A stretch of 10,000 bases of DNA, from NCBI GenBank assembly GCA_020216745.1, contig JAIWNQ010000219.1, positions 1 through 10,000 of the forward strand, in the 5' to 3' direction. This document shows, piece after piece, positions 1 to 7,155 of this stretch (positions are counted from its first letter, which is position 1; each line of letters starts with the position of its first letter). Position numbers and translations under genes: made by a program. The DNA is from Candidatus Hydrogenedens sp. (lineage in GTDB: Bacteria > Hydrogenedentota > Hydrogenedentia > Hydrogenedentales > Hydrogenedentaceae). Below the pieces are notes generated by a model. It was not told the DNA's origin. It did not search any database and saw nothing but the letters and a program-made list of their open reading frames with translations.

Positions 1-414
1 CACGAACAATGTTATTTCGCCTCGTTTTGTTCTACGAACAGAACCCACAACACCAATAAAATCACCCAAATCAAAATCTTTTAAGGTCTCATATTTATCC
101 TCCCCTACCTGTTTTTCTCCAAAAAACAACTGAATACGACCACTTTCATCACGGAGATCCATAAAGGTACTTTTCCCTTGTTCACGTCGTGCAGTGATAC
201 GACCCGCCAATGTAGCAGGGATTCCCTCCTGTGCTTGTTCCGCGTGTTCCTGCTCTATCTTCTCAAATTGTTCTCGAATTTTTGCTATAGCAGTACTTCG
301 GTGGAAAATATACTTATAAGGGTTATCTCCACGTTCGCGGAAATGGTTCATTTTACGAATACGATTTTCACGCAATTCTTGTAAAGTTGAATGTTCTTTG
401 AATTGTTCTTCCAT
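1..414 (-). CDS. lysS: Lysyl-tRNA synthetase, class II (N-terminal part, cut by window edge)
   Basis: Charges tRNA-Lys with lysine in the cytoplasm, using ATP. Only the first 138 codons are visible; the stop lies beyond base 1. The protein begins MEEQFKEHSTLQELRENR and runs into the beta-barrel (OB-fold) anticodon-binding domain. Its typical LysRS stretch, around residues 70-100, reads AGRITARREQGKSTFMDLRD and then SGRIQLFF. The class II catalytic motifs would lie further left and cannot be checked. The ATG (412-414) follows the prfB stop after only 2 bases. An AGGA ribosome site sits inside the end of prfB, so the two genes are almost certainly co-transcribed and perhaps translationally coupled. 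The prfB-lysS pairing is also known from E. coli. The start and family are secure; the full length is unknown. Confidence 0.95.
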   Translation of the reverse strand, partial: MEEQFKEHSTLQELRENRIRKMNHFRERGDNPYKYIFHRSTAIAKIREQFEKIEQEHAEQAQEGIPATLAGRITARREQGKSTFMDLRDESGRIQLFFGEKQVGEDKYETLKDFDLGDFIGVVGSVRRTKRGEITLFV

Positions 415-416
415 AG

Positions 417-1532
417 TTAAATTCCTACACTTTTCTTTTCTAAATTCCATTTTAAGTATGCTTCAACAAACAAATCTAAATCACCATCCAAGACCCTATC
501 CACATTACTGGTCTCCGCACCTGTGCGGTGGTCTTTGACCAGCTGATATGGTTGAAGGATGTAACTCCGAATCTGGCTACCCCATGCGACCTCCGTTTGA
601 CCTTCCCGTTGAGCGTAAAGTTCCATTTCTTTCTTCCGCATTTCCATATCATATAACTTCGCTTTGAGCATTTGTAGAGCCATCGCACGATTACGATGTT
701 GGGAACGTTCTACCTGACAACTAACAACAAACCCAGTGGGCAAATGAGTTAACCGCACCGCAGAACTGGTTTTATTTACTTTTTGTCCACCTGCCCCACT
801 GGAACGGAACGTGTCCATTTTTAAGTCTTCCTCACGTATTTCTATCTTTATATCTTCATCTACTTCAGATAAAACTTCAATCGCGGTAAACGAGGTATGC
901 CGTCTCTTGTTCGCATCAAAAGGAGATATTCGCACCAGACGATGAACCCCATTTTCAGATTTGAGTAAGCCATAGGCATACAATCCTGTAACCCTTATTG
1001 TTGCACTCTTCAATCCTGCCTCTTCACCAGGTTGATAGTCTACCAATTCTGTTTCAAGTCCTTTCTCCTCACAATATCGCATAATCATTCGATATAACAT
1101 TTGTGCCCAATCGCAGGATTCTGTCCCTCCTGCACCTGGATGAAAACTTACAATCGCAGGTTTTGTATCCCTCGGATCTCTGAACAGGCTTTTAATTTCC
1201 AATTGATGAATTTCCTGCTGTAAACGGCTTATCAACTGGTTCACCTCCTGACTTAGTGTCCCCTCGTCTTCCTCTATTGCCATGAGAATAAAGGCTTCTG
1301 CTTCTTCAAGTTCTTTGTTCAAAGACTCCGGTTCTTCTATAGCGTTCTTCAGGCTTTTTATTTCTTGCAACGTTTTCTGGGCTCGTTCAGGGTCGTTCCA
1401 AAAATCTGGTGCTTCCATACTCCGTTCTAACAATTCTATCCGTTCTTGTACCCCTTCTACATTCAGACAGGAGCGCAACTCTGTTAGCCGTTGCTTTAAG
1501 TTATTTATAGTTTGTATTTCAAGTTCATACAT
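417..1532 (-). CDS. prfB: Peptide chain release factor 2 (RF2), no programmed frameshift
   Basis: Recognises UGA and UAA stop codons in the ribosomal A site and triggers peptide release. The 371-residue length is normal for RF2. Visible landmarks are an N-terminal helical region with APDFWNDPERAQ near residue 41, the SPF stop-codon reading tripeptide at 203-205 within HRLVRISPFDANKRRHTSF, and the catalytic GGQ at 248-250. SPF marks it as RF2 rather than RF1, which carries a PxT-type tripeptide. Many bacteria have an in-frame UGA and a +1 frameshift near codon 25; here codons 18-30 (ELRSCLNVEGVQE) read straight through, so that feedback control is absent. The ATG has a GGAAGG site 12 bases upstream, a little far. 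It follows cdsA by 35 bases and precedes lysS by 2. Confidence 0.97.
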   Translation of the reverse strand: MYELEIQTINNLKQRLTELRSCLNVEGVQERIELLERSMEAPDFWNDPERAQKTLQEIKSLKNAIEEPESLNKELEEAEAFILMAIEEDEGTLSQEVNQLISRLQQEIHQLEIKSLFRDPRDTKPAIVSFHPGAGGTESCDWAQMLYRMIMRYCEEKGLETELVDYQPGEEAGLKSATIRVTGLYAYGLLKSENGVHRLVRISPFDANKRRHTSFTAIEVLSEVDEDIKIEIREEDLKMDTFRSSGAGGQKVNKTSSAVRLTHLPTGFVVSCQVERSQHRNRAMALQMLKAKLYDMEMRKKEMELYAQREGQTEVAWGSQIRSYILQPYQLVKDHRTGAETSNVDRVLDGDLDLFVEAYLKWNLEKKSVGI

Positions 1533-1567
1533 AAAATTAGAAAACCTTCCCTTTAATCAAACTCCAG

Positions 1568-2374
1568 TCAAAGAATCTTATATAAATAGAAGAAAAATGG
1601 AAATGCGAAAAGCATCCCATCACAACGGTCAAGAACACCCCCATGACCTGGGAAAATAGTCCCAGAATCCTTGACGCCCGTTTCACGTTTCCATCGTGAT
1701 TCTAATAGGTCTCCAAACTGGCTAATGATGGAAAGTATTATACCCCATTTCAAATAGAAAACGACACTTTGATCTGGGAGAAAGTTAACAAAAACAAACC
1801 GTTGTAATAACCATAAAACTAACATCCCAATAACACTAAAAACAACCCCACCTATACTACCTTCCCATGTCTTTTTAGGACTTATCTCTGGGGCTAACTG
1901 ATGTTTCCCAACAAGTTTACCAACACAAAAGGCACCAGAATCACACAAAGCAACTGCAACGATGAACATTGTTATATAACCAGGTCCACGGGGTTGGGTA
2001 TGAAGTAATAACAAATGTGCTGGAACCCAGCCAAGATAAAATAAAGCGAAACATGCATATACCAATTTTGTATGCGACACTGTTTGGTTAAAAATATATA
2101 ACAGGCTTATAACACCAAAAGAGAGAACAAAAAATAAATGGATATAAAAAGGAGTCCCTCCGACTCCAGAAAAAACAATGATGGGTATCAGAATCAACGA
2201 CGTAAGACTTAACACATTTTGGTTTACGGGATTCGTAATCTGAAAATACTCCCAACCTGCTATCATTGTTAATACCGCAATAAAAAGGGCTAAACATAAA
2301 TATAATGGAGGTATCCATAACAGCAATGCTGTTAATAAAACTAAAACAATTCCTGTTATCACTCGTTGAATCAC
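1568..2374 (-). CDS. cdsA: Phosphatidate cytidylyltransferase (CDP-diacylglycerol synthase)
   Basis: Integral membrane enzyme making CDP-diacylglycerol from phosphatidic acid and CTP, the branch point for phospholipid synthesis. The 268 residues are mostly hydrophobic, with about seven or eight likely membrane helices from residue 5 onward. The family signature lies at about 226-252, with SRWKRETGVKDSG followed by PGHGGVLDRCDG. SPKKTWEG (165-172), CDSGAF (144-149) and GDLLES (221-226) are other conserved stretches. Two positions differ from the common form: W228 where a smaller hydrophobic residue is usual, and DG rather than DS at the end of the signature. The basic and acidic core residues are intact, so activity is expected. 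The start codon is GTG, supported by an AGGGG site 7-8 bases upstream. It lies 25 bases after uppS, the usual uppS-cdsA order. Confidence 0.95.
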   Translation of the reverse strand: MIQRVITGIVLVLLTALLLWIPPLYLCLALFIAVLTMIAGWEYFQITNPVNQNVLSLTSLILIPIIVFSGVGGTPFYIHLFFVLSFGVISLLYIFNQTVSHTKLVYACFALFYLGWVPAHLLLLHTQPRGPGYITMFIVAVALCDSGAFCVGKLVGKHQLAPEISPKKTWEGSIGGVVFSVIGMLVLWLLQRFVFVNFLPDQSVVFYLKWGIILSIISQFGDLLESRWKRETGVKDSGTIFPGHGGVLDRCDGMLFAFPFFFYLYKIL

Positions 2375-2399
2375 AAAACTTCCCCTATATTAGGTGTGT

Positions 2400-3152
2400 T
2401 CAAAGACATTCTAAACGTGAGCCGAAACGTCTTTCCCTCTGCTGATATTGAACAATGGCTTCCCAAAGATGTTGACGTCGAAAATCAGGCCAGAGCACAG
2501 GTAAAAAAACCATTTCCGCATAAGAAATTTGCCAGAGCATAAAATTACTAACTCGTTGCTCGCCACTGGTACGAATTAGAAGGTCTACTTCCGAAAACTC
2601 AGGGACATATAAATGTTTTACAAAAATCTCCTCATCTATTTGTTGGGGGCTAAGCATTCCCGCTTGAACTTTTTCAGCAAGGGAACGCGTCGCACGTAAT
2701 ATCTCCTGTCTACCTCCATAATTTAACCCAACAATAACAGTCATATCCGTATTGTTCTCGGTTCTGTGCAAACAATATTCAAGGTCTTGTATCGCATTAG
2801 GAGGTAATTCTTTCCACTCACCCATAAATAAAACGCGTATCCCATGTTTTTTTATCTCATCAATCTCATTCCGAATATACGTACTCATTAGTCGGAACAG
2901 GGATTCAACCTCATCTTGAGGTCGAGCCCAATTCTCGGTTGAAAAAGCATAGAGAGACAAACACGGAATCCCCAATTCTCTGCACCCCTTTAATATTTCC
3001 CGAACTCCCTCTGCACCTGCTTCATGCCCTTCAGTTGTTTTTTTCCCGTGAAGTTTTGCCCACCGACCATTACCATCCATAATAACAGCAATATGTTTAG
3101 GAAGTCGTTCCAAATCTACTCTCGGGTCTAAATCCGCAGGAATCTTTCGCAT
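2400..3152 (-). CDS. uppS: Isoprenyl transferase (undecaprenyl diphosphate synthase, cis-type)
   Basis: Condenses isopentenyl diphosphate units onto farnesyl diphosphate to make the C55 lipid that carries peptidoglycan and other envelope glycans. Its 250 residues match the family. Motifs in order: HIAVIMDGNGRWA with the catalytic aspartate at D26, SLYAFSTENWARP (66-78), GLNYGGRQEI (142-151), and DLLIRTSGEQRVSNFMLWQ (190-208), then LWPDF (220-224). The Ser in RTSGE replaces the Gly of the E. coli enzyme; a Ser there also occurs in Gram-positive enzymes. Product chain length cannot be read from the sequence, so undecaprenyl is inferred from the operon. Its ATG has only a weak site (CAGG, about 10 bases away), and the 66-base gap after frr is one of the larger gaps in the operon. 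Confidence 0.95.
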   Translation of the reverse strand: MRKIPADLDPRVDLERLPKHIAVIMDGNGRWAKLHGKKTTEGHEAGAEGVREILKGCRELGIPCLSLYAFSTENWARPQDEVESLFRLMSTYIRNEIDEIKKHGIRVLFMGEWKELPPNAIQDLEYCLHRTENNTDMTVIVGLNYGGRQEILRATRSLAEKVQAGMLSPQQIDEEIFVKHLYVPEFSEVDLLIRTSGEQRVSNFMLWQISYAEMVFLPVLWPDFRRQHLWEAIVQYQQRERRFGSRLECL

Positions 3153-3218
3153 GGGTTAAAACCTGATTCAAATGTTTAGCTCAGTAATATAATATCCACA
3201 GAATCCTAATAAAAAGAC

Positions 3219-3776
3219 TTACCCTTCCAGTATATCTTTCTCTTTGGCTTTTAATATCTGGTCAATTTTTTCGATATGTTTATCGGTAAGTTTTTGTACA
3301 TCATCTGAAAAACGATGTAAATCATCTTCTGTAATCTTTCCGTCTTTCTCTTCCTTCTTCAAAGACTCTATAATACTTCGGCGGATATTTCGAACTGCAA
3401 CGCGAGCCTCTTCTGCTATTTTATGAGCAACTTTTATAAGCTCTTTACGTCGTTCTTCACTCAATGGCGGAATAGGGATGCGAATCAATCTACCATCATT
3501 AGACGGAGTTACTCCCAAAGGTGATGCCATAATCGCTTTTTCAACAGCACCAATAAGGGACTTATCCCAAAGGTCTATAACAATAAGATGGGCATCGGGT
3601 ACAGTGACATTTCCTAATTGGTTAATCTTCATTTTACTGCCATACGCATCAACATGCACTACATCTAACAACGCTGGATTAGCTCTACCTGTGCGAAAAC
3701 CAGAAAGTTCCTGTTGAAAACTTTCCACACTTTTATCCATCTTCTGTTCAGCTTCTTTAATGAGTGGGTGTGGCAT
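3219..3776 (-). CDS. frr: Ribosome recycling factor
   Basis: With EF-G, splits the post-termination ribosome so that subunits and mRNA can be reused. It has exactly 185 residues, the standard length. The N- and C-terminal helices form the long bundle, with RTGRA at 28-32 and the conserved RNIRR at 129-133. The central domain includes a run at 93-113 containing NDGRLIRIPIPPLSEERRKE. ATG is at 3774-3776, with a GGGAG ribosome site embedded in the last codons of pyrH and only 3 bases after the pyrH stop, which suggests coupled translation. The order pyrH-frr-uppS-cdsA is common across bacteria. Confidence 0.98.
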   Translation of the reverse strand: MPHPLIKEAEQKMDKSVESFQQELSGFRTGRANPALLDVVHVDAYGSKMKINQLGNVTVPDAHLIVIDLWDKSLIGAVEKAIMASPLGVTPSNDGRLIRIPIPPLSEERRKELIKVAHKIAEEARVAVRNIRRSIIESLKKEEKDGKITEDDLHRFSDDVQKLTDKHIEKIDQILKAKEKDILEG

Positions 3777-3779
3777 AGG

Positions 3780-4499
3780 TTAATCTCCCTTAACTATGGT
3801 TCCTATCGAGTGTCCGTAAACTGCATTTAAAATACAATTCTTTTCAAGAAATGAGAATACCAAAATCGGAATATTCTTTTCACGACAGATAGAGATTGCA
3901 GCCGCATCCATAACTTTAAGATTTTGTGTCAAAACCTCCTGATAATTCATCTGGTCAAATCGCTTTGCCGATGAATCTTGTTCAGGGTCTGACGAATACA
4001 CTCCATCAACACGCGTTGCTTTCATAAGAATATCCGCATCTATTTCACTTGCACGAAGTGCCGCCGCTGTGTCTGTAGTTAAAAAGGGATTTCCTGTCCC
4101 TGCGGCAAAGATAACAATGCGACCTTTTTCCAGATGTCGCAATGCTCGTCTCCGTATATATGGCTCAGCAACAGGCCTCATCTCAATAGCACTCAAAACA
4201 CGAGTTTCTATCCCTCGCTTTTCCAGAGCAGATTGTAAGGCTAAGGCATTGATAACCGTAGCCAGCATACCCATATAATCCGCTGTGGCACGGTCTACAC
4301 CAGAAGCCTTTGACCATTGATTGCCACGGAGAATATTTCCACCACCAACGACCAATCCCATTTGTACACCCACCTGATATGCGGACACAATTTCATCGCA
4401 TAAATGGTTCAATGCATTCGAACCTATTGTCTCACCATCTGAAGATAAAGCATTACCGCTTAACTTCAAAAGAACACGCTTGTAAATGGGTGTGCTCAA
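3780..4499 (-). CDS. pyrH: UMP kinase, TTG start
   Basis: Phosphorylates UMP to UDP with ATP, feeding pyrimidine nucleotide and UDP-sugar synthesis. It is the bacterial hexameric type of the amino acid kinase fold. The 239 residues show KLSGNAL (12-18, where KLSGEAL is more usual), GLVVGGGNILRG (48-59), ATADYMGMLATVINALA (71-87), GTGNPFLTTDTAA (134-146) and ILMKATRVDGVY (157-168). All are family landmarks, so function is confident. The start is TTG (4497-4499): the alignment of the YKRVLLKLSG start with known UMP kinases fits it, and a GAGG site lies about 9 bases upstream, inside the end of tsf. No ATG suits that position. It starts 4 bases after the tsf stop and ends 3 bases before frr. Confidence 0.96.
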   Translation of the reverse strand: MSTPIYKRVLLKLSGNALSSDGETIGSNALNHLCDEIVSAYQVGVQMGLVVGGGNILRGNQWSKASGVDRATADYMGMLATVINALALQSALEKRGIETRVLSAIEMRPVAEPYIRRRALRHLEKGRIVIFAAGTGNPFLTTDTAAALRASEIDADILMKATRVDGVYSSDPEQDSSAKRFDQMNYQEVLTQNLKVMDAAAISICREKNIPILVFSFLEKNCILNAVYGHSIGTIVKGD

Positions 4500-4503
4500 T
4501 GTT

Positions 4504-5178
4504 CTATGCCTCTTTTCCTGATGCTTTAGCTAATTCTGCCGCTACCTCTTCTGCAAAATTACTTTGTTTCTTCTCAATACCTTCACCAAGAACCCATCGG
4601 ACAAACCGACGAATCTCTATCTTCTCTCCACACTTGGCCGTTAATTCACCTAAAAGGTCTTTTATCTTTTTGCCTTCATGTTCAGGTTTTACGGAAACTT
4701 GCTCTAACAAACATACCTCTTCATACCATTTATTTAATTTGCCTTCCGCAATTTTCTCGCAAACATTCTGAGGTTTTCCCGTTTCTAAGGCTTGCTTAAT
4801 ATAAAGTTGTTTTTCTTCATTCAATACATTCTCAGGTATATCTTCTTTTGAAATCCACCGTGGTGCGGATGAACAAATCTGAAGGCATATATCTTTTACA
4901 AACGTTTGAAATTCGGCACCGCGAGCAACAAAGTCCGTTTCCGAATTGACTTCAACCAAAACACCTATCTTGCCACCCATGTGAACATACGAAGCAATAA
5001 GACCTTCCGCCGCTACACGATGTGCCCGTGAAGCAGCCTTCATTATTCCACGCTCACGCAACCATTTTACAGCCTTTTCCATATCGCCGTTACATTCGAT
5101 AAGGGCTTTTTTGCAATCCATCATGGGTGCATTTGTTTGGTCTCTAAGTTGTTTTACATCACTCGCACTAATTGTCAT
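4504..5178 (-). CDS. tsf: Elongation factor Ts, short form
   Basis: Nucleotide exchange factor that releases GDP from EF-Tu so it can bind GTP and aminoacyl-tRNA again. The N-terminal UBA-like domain (about 1-50) contains LRDQTNAPMMDCKKAL. The core has NSETDFVA (78-85), whose TDFV residues contact EF-Tu, and the later block with KPQNVCEKIAEGKLNKWYEE (135-154). The tail motif RRFVRWVLGEGIEKK (190-204) is near the end. At 224 residues it is well below the 283 of E. coli and resembles the shorter forms known from several other bacterial groups, with one reduced core repeat. The ATG has an AGGAG site within 10 bases. It is 53 bases after rpsB and 4 before pyrH. Confidence 0.97.
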   Translation of the reverse strand: MTISASDVKQLRDQTNAPMMDCKKALIECNGDMEKAVKWLRERGIMKAASRAHRVAAEGLIASYVHMGGKIGVLVEVNSETDFVARGAEFQTFVKDICLQICSSAPRWISKEDIPENVLNEEKQLYIKQALETGKPQNVCEKIAEGKLNKWYEEVCLLEQVSVKPEHEGKKIKDLLGELTAKCGEKIEIRRFVRWVLGEGIEKKQSNFAEEVAAELAKASGKEA

Positions 5179-5231
5179 CTTTTTTCTCCTGTATTAATTA
5201 AAATCTATTCCGTATGTTTATAACTAAAATT

Positions 5232-6110
5232 TTATTCAACTGCTGAGGTTTCCTGCTCGGTTACCTTCGACTCTTCCGCAGGAACTTCCTCTGCATCGGC
5301 TTCCTTTTCAGAACCTTCTTCCTGAGATGTCGACTCTATCACAACCTTAACATCTTCATCGGTTACTTTTTTAACTCTACGCGAAAGCGGTCGTACTTTT
5401 GCCTGAGATACTGGTCCTTTCTCCTTTATATTCTTACCCTCAAGAACAGCATCAGCAATAATCCGACAATACAAAGATACCGCACGAATAGCATCATCAT
5501 TGCCCGGGATGGGTAAAGAAACTGCGTCTGGGTCCACATTTGTGTCAACAATCCCTATACATGGGATATTAAGCCTTGCCGCTTCTCGTACCGCAATTTC
5601 CTCATGCTTTGTGTCAATTACAAACACAATATCTGGAACCTCAGTCATATTAACAATACCACAAAGATTCTTCTCCAACTTTGCAATTCGTTTTCTCAAC
5701 CGTATCCCTTCTTTCTTCCCATACTGGTCAATTTTACCTGTCTCTTCAAGGTCTTTCAAACGCAATAGTTCAGCAATACTACTGCGAATAGTTTTGAAAT
5801 TCGTTAAAGTTCCACCTAACCATCGGCTATTCACGTAAAACATGCCACAACGTTCTGCCTCCCTCTTAACGGCTTCCTGAGCCTGCCGTTTCGTTCCCAC
5901 AAACAGCACCGTTCCCCCTTTAGAGACCGTATCACGCACAAGAGCATACGCTTTGTAAAGTTGTTTTAACGTGTGCTTTAAGTCAATGATATAAATCCCA
6001 TTCTTTTCCCCATAGATATACCTCGCCATTTTCGGATTCCAACGACGAGATTGATGACCAAAGTGAACACCTACTTCCAATAGTTCACGGGGGGTAACAA
6101 TAGTAGACAT
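5232..6110 (-). CDS. rpsB: 30S ribosomal protein S2 with acidic C-terminal extension
   Basis: Structural protein of the small ribosomal subunit, located at the back of the 30S between head and body. Residues 9-28 ([20 protein letters not shown]) and 159-186 (starting [20 protein letters not shown]) match the two S2 signatures. [11 protein letters not shown] (95-105) and GIVDTNVDP (186-194) are further hallmarks. The protein has 292 residues against about 241 in E. coli. The extra part, from about 230, is first basic (RPLSRRVKK) and from about 250 rich in Glu, Ser and Ala, probably disordered. ATG follows a good AGGAG site by 6 bases. It heads the operon, with its own promoter and a structured leader, and tsf follows as in most bacteria. 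Confidence 0.98.
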   Translation of the reverse strand: MSTIVTPRELLEVGVHFGHQSRRWNPKMARYIYGEKNGIYIIDLKHTLKQLYKAYALVRDTVSKGGTVLFVGTKRQAQEAVKREAERCGMFYVNSRWLGGTLTNFKTIRSSIAELLRLKDLEETGKIDQYGKKEGIRLRKRIAKLEKNLCGIVNMTEVPDIVFVIDTKHEEIAVREAARLNIPCIGIVDTNVDPDAVSLPIPGNDDAIRAVSLYCRIIADAVLEGKNIKEKGPVSQAKVRPLSRRVKKVTDEDVKVVIESTSQEEGSEKEADAEEVPAEESKVTEQETSAVE

Positions 6111-6116
6111 ACTTTA

Positions 6117-6121
6117 CTCCT
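6117..6121 (-). promoter_or_regulatory. Ribosome binding site of rpsB
   Basis: AGGAG on the minus strand, 6 bases from the rpsB ATG. It follows directly after one strand (6127-6133) of the predicted leader pseudoknot, so folding of the leader could control access to it. Confidence 0.8.
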
Positions 6122-6126
6122 TTTAC

Positions 6127-6198
6127 TTTGGGTTAATTCCTCGGAGCCCACTTGAACTCATACATTCATGAGCACCCAAAATGGAGACAAGAGGCTCC
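6127..6198 (-). promoter_or_regulatory. Structured rpsB leader RNA with possible pseudoknot
   Basis: In the minus-strand RNA three perfect pairings can be seen. Stem 1 joins GGAGCC (6193-6198) with GGCTCC (6143-6148). Stem 2 is a small hairpin of CTCAT (6168-6172) with ATGAG (6157-6161) around a 6-base loop. Stem 3 joins TTTGGGT (6174-6180) with ACCCAAA (6127-6133). Stems 1 and 3 cross, giving a pseudoknot that encloses the hairpin and ends 5 bases before the AGGAG site. The pairings are seen directly. That S2 represses rpsB-tsf through the leader is known in E. coli. That this leader does the same is inference, and I cannot confirm homology with any known rpsB leader family. Confidence 0.55.
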
Positions 6199-6232
6199 TG
6201 TGTTTTTGTTAATTAAAAATAAAGAGGTTATA

Positions 6233-6262
6233 AGTATAACAAATCTACAAACTTAATATCAA
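6233..6262 (-). promoter_or_regulatory. Main promoter of the rpsB operon
   Basis: TTGATA (6257-6262) and TATACT (6233-6238), each 5 of 6 to the sigma-70-type consensus, are separated by 18 bases. Transcription would start near 6226 and give a leader of about 116 bases. The T-rich stretch just upstream (A-run at 6261-6270 on the plus strand) could act as an UP-like element. No other site in the 241-base gap before rpsB is as good. Confidence 0.7.
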
Positions 6263-6351
6263 AAAAAAAATCAAAACAATTACGCAAATAAAGCAAGGAT
6301 AAACGGCAACGGGAAAGTTATAGAAAAAATCACCTATTATATCTCTGGTAT

Positions 6352-6861
6352 TTACCTGAGGGGGGCGAAGTTTTCAATAAGATTGATGACCTCTTTTTGA
6401 CCCATTAACATAGCAAAATCTCTCGGAGTTAACCCATCCGCTTCAACTGCATGTATATACGGGTCAGCACCGTTTAAAAGTAACAGCTCTACAATAGGAG
6501 TATATCCGAAGAGACATGCCCAATGAAGTGGCGTCAATCCATAATGGCTTGTAGCATTTATATGTGAATAGGGCAGGAGAATACGAACAAGGTCTATTCT
6601 ATTCATACGAACCGCAACATGCAAAGGAATTTCTCCCAAACTGTTTTTCTCATTAGGGTCTGAACCAAACTGTAGCAGACTCTCTACCGCTTCCTCCAAA
6701 CCTAAGCGAACTGCTCGATGAAGCGGACTGATTTTGGAAGTGCTAACACCATGGTCCTCACAAAGTGTTGTAAGCATGATGTTAAATAGAACAGGATGGT
6801 TCGACAACGCAACTTTGTCCAGCGGGCTGTATAGTTTTTGTGCGATGCTGAATATATTCAT
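6352..6861 (-). CDS. Small ankyrin-repeat protein
   Basis: A 169-residue protein made almost wholly of ankyrin repeats, helical hairpins that usually bind other proteins. Repeats can be set at about 44-73 (SPLHRAVRLGLEEAVESLL, then GSDPN), 75-105 (GEIPLHVAVRMNRIDLVRIL), 107-137 (YGLTPLHWACLFGYTPIVEL, then GADPY) and a last diverged one from about 141 (GLTPRDFAMLMGQKEVINLI). Residues 1-42 do not match a repeat well and may form an N-cap. No signal peptide or membrane segment is seen, so it is probably cytoplasmic. ATG has an AAGGAG site 8 bases upstream. It lies 241 bases upstream of rpsB on the same strand, but the operon has its own promoter. The partner and role are unknown; the repeat family alone does not reveal function. 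Confidence 0.88.
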   Translation of the reverse strand: MNIFSIAQKLYSPLDKVALSNHPVLFNIMLTTLCEDHGVSTSKISPLHRAVRLGLEEAVESLLQFGSDPNEKNSLGEIPLHVAVRMNRIDLVRILLPYSHINATSHYGLTPLHWACLFGYTPIVELLLLNGADPYIHAVEADGLTPRDFAMLMGQKEVINLIENFAPLR

Positions 6862-6971
6862 AACCTATACTCCTTATAGTTTCCGGCGATTTTTATTTTA
6901 GGACAAAATAGGGTAAAGCAATATCCATGCCATAACATAAAACTCTTTCGTCTATATATAACTTATAGAAT

Positions 6972-7003
6972 GACATAAATTTACAAAATCCATAATTTAT
7001 GTC
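6972..7003. repeat. Perfect inverted repeat, 10-base arms, in divergent intergenic region
   Basis: GACATAAATT (6972-6981) and AATTTATGTC (6994-7003) are exact reverse complements separated by 12 bases. Arm centres are 22 bases apart, about two turns of the helix, which suits a dimeric DNA-binding protein. It lies about 110 bases upstream of the ankyrin gene and 150 bases upstream of the HEAT gene. A possible weak minus-strand -10 (TATAAG, 6962-6967) is directly beside it. An RNA hairpin is also possible, but there is no T-run typical of a terminator. Confidence 0.5.
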
Positions 7004-7091
7004 CAAAATATAGTTTTTCCATTTTTTTACACACGACTCGTCAAAATGACAAAAATCAGACAAAAACCACTATTTATAACTTTTTATTAAG

Positions 7092-7121
7092 TTGGCTATG
7101 AGGCTTCGTTATATGTATACT
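7092..7121 (+). promoter_or_regulatory. Candidate promoter of the HEAT-like gene
   Basis: TTGGCT (7092-7097) and TATACT (7116-7121) with an 18-base spacer. The -10 is 5 of 6 to consensus and the -35 is 4 of 6. The start point near 7128 would leave a leader of about 28 bases with AGAAGG (7141-7146) 9 bases before the ATG. Runs of five A with an 11-base period (7051-7055 and 7062-7066) lie just upstream. Confidence 0.5.
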
Positions 7122-7155
7122 TAATGATGAATTTAATTACAGAAGGTTTATTCAA

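Noticed and set aside
3153..3218. Possible internal promoter between frr and uppS
   Set aside because: A TATATT-like -10 can be found but no convincing -35, so the operon is treated as continuous.
4310..4771. Open frame of 153 codons on the plus strand opposite tsf and pyrH
   Set aside because: Antisense to two certain genes, with no ribosome site and no family resemblance. Similar shadows lie opposite prfB, cdsA, frr, rpsB and others.
6324..6360. Near-palindrome at the end of the ankyrin gene (CTCTGGTA/TACCTGAG) with a T-run on the minus strand
   Set aside because: One mismatch, a 2-base loop too tight to fold, and 13 bases between stem and T-run. Not a credible intrinsic terminator.
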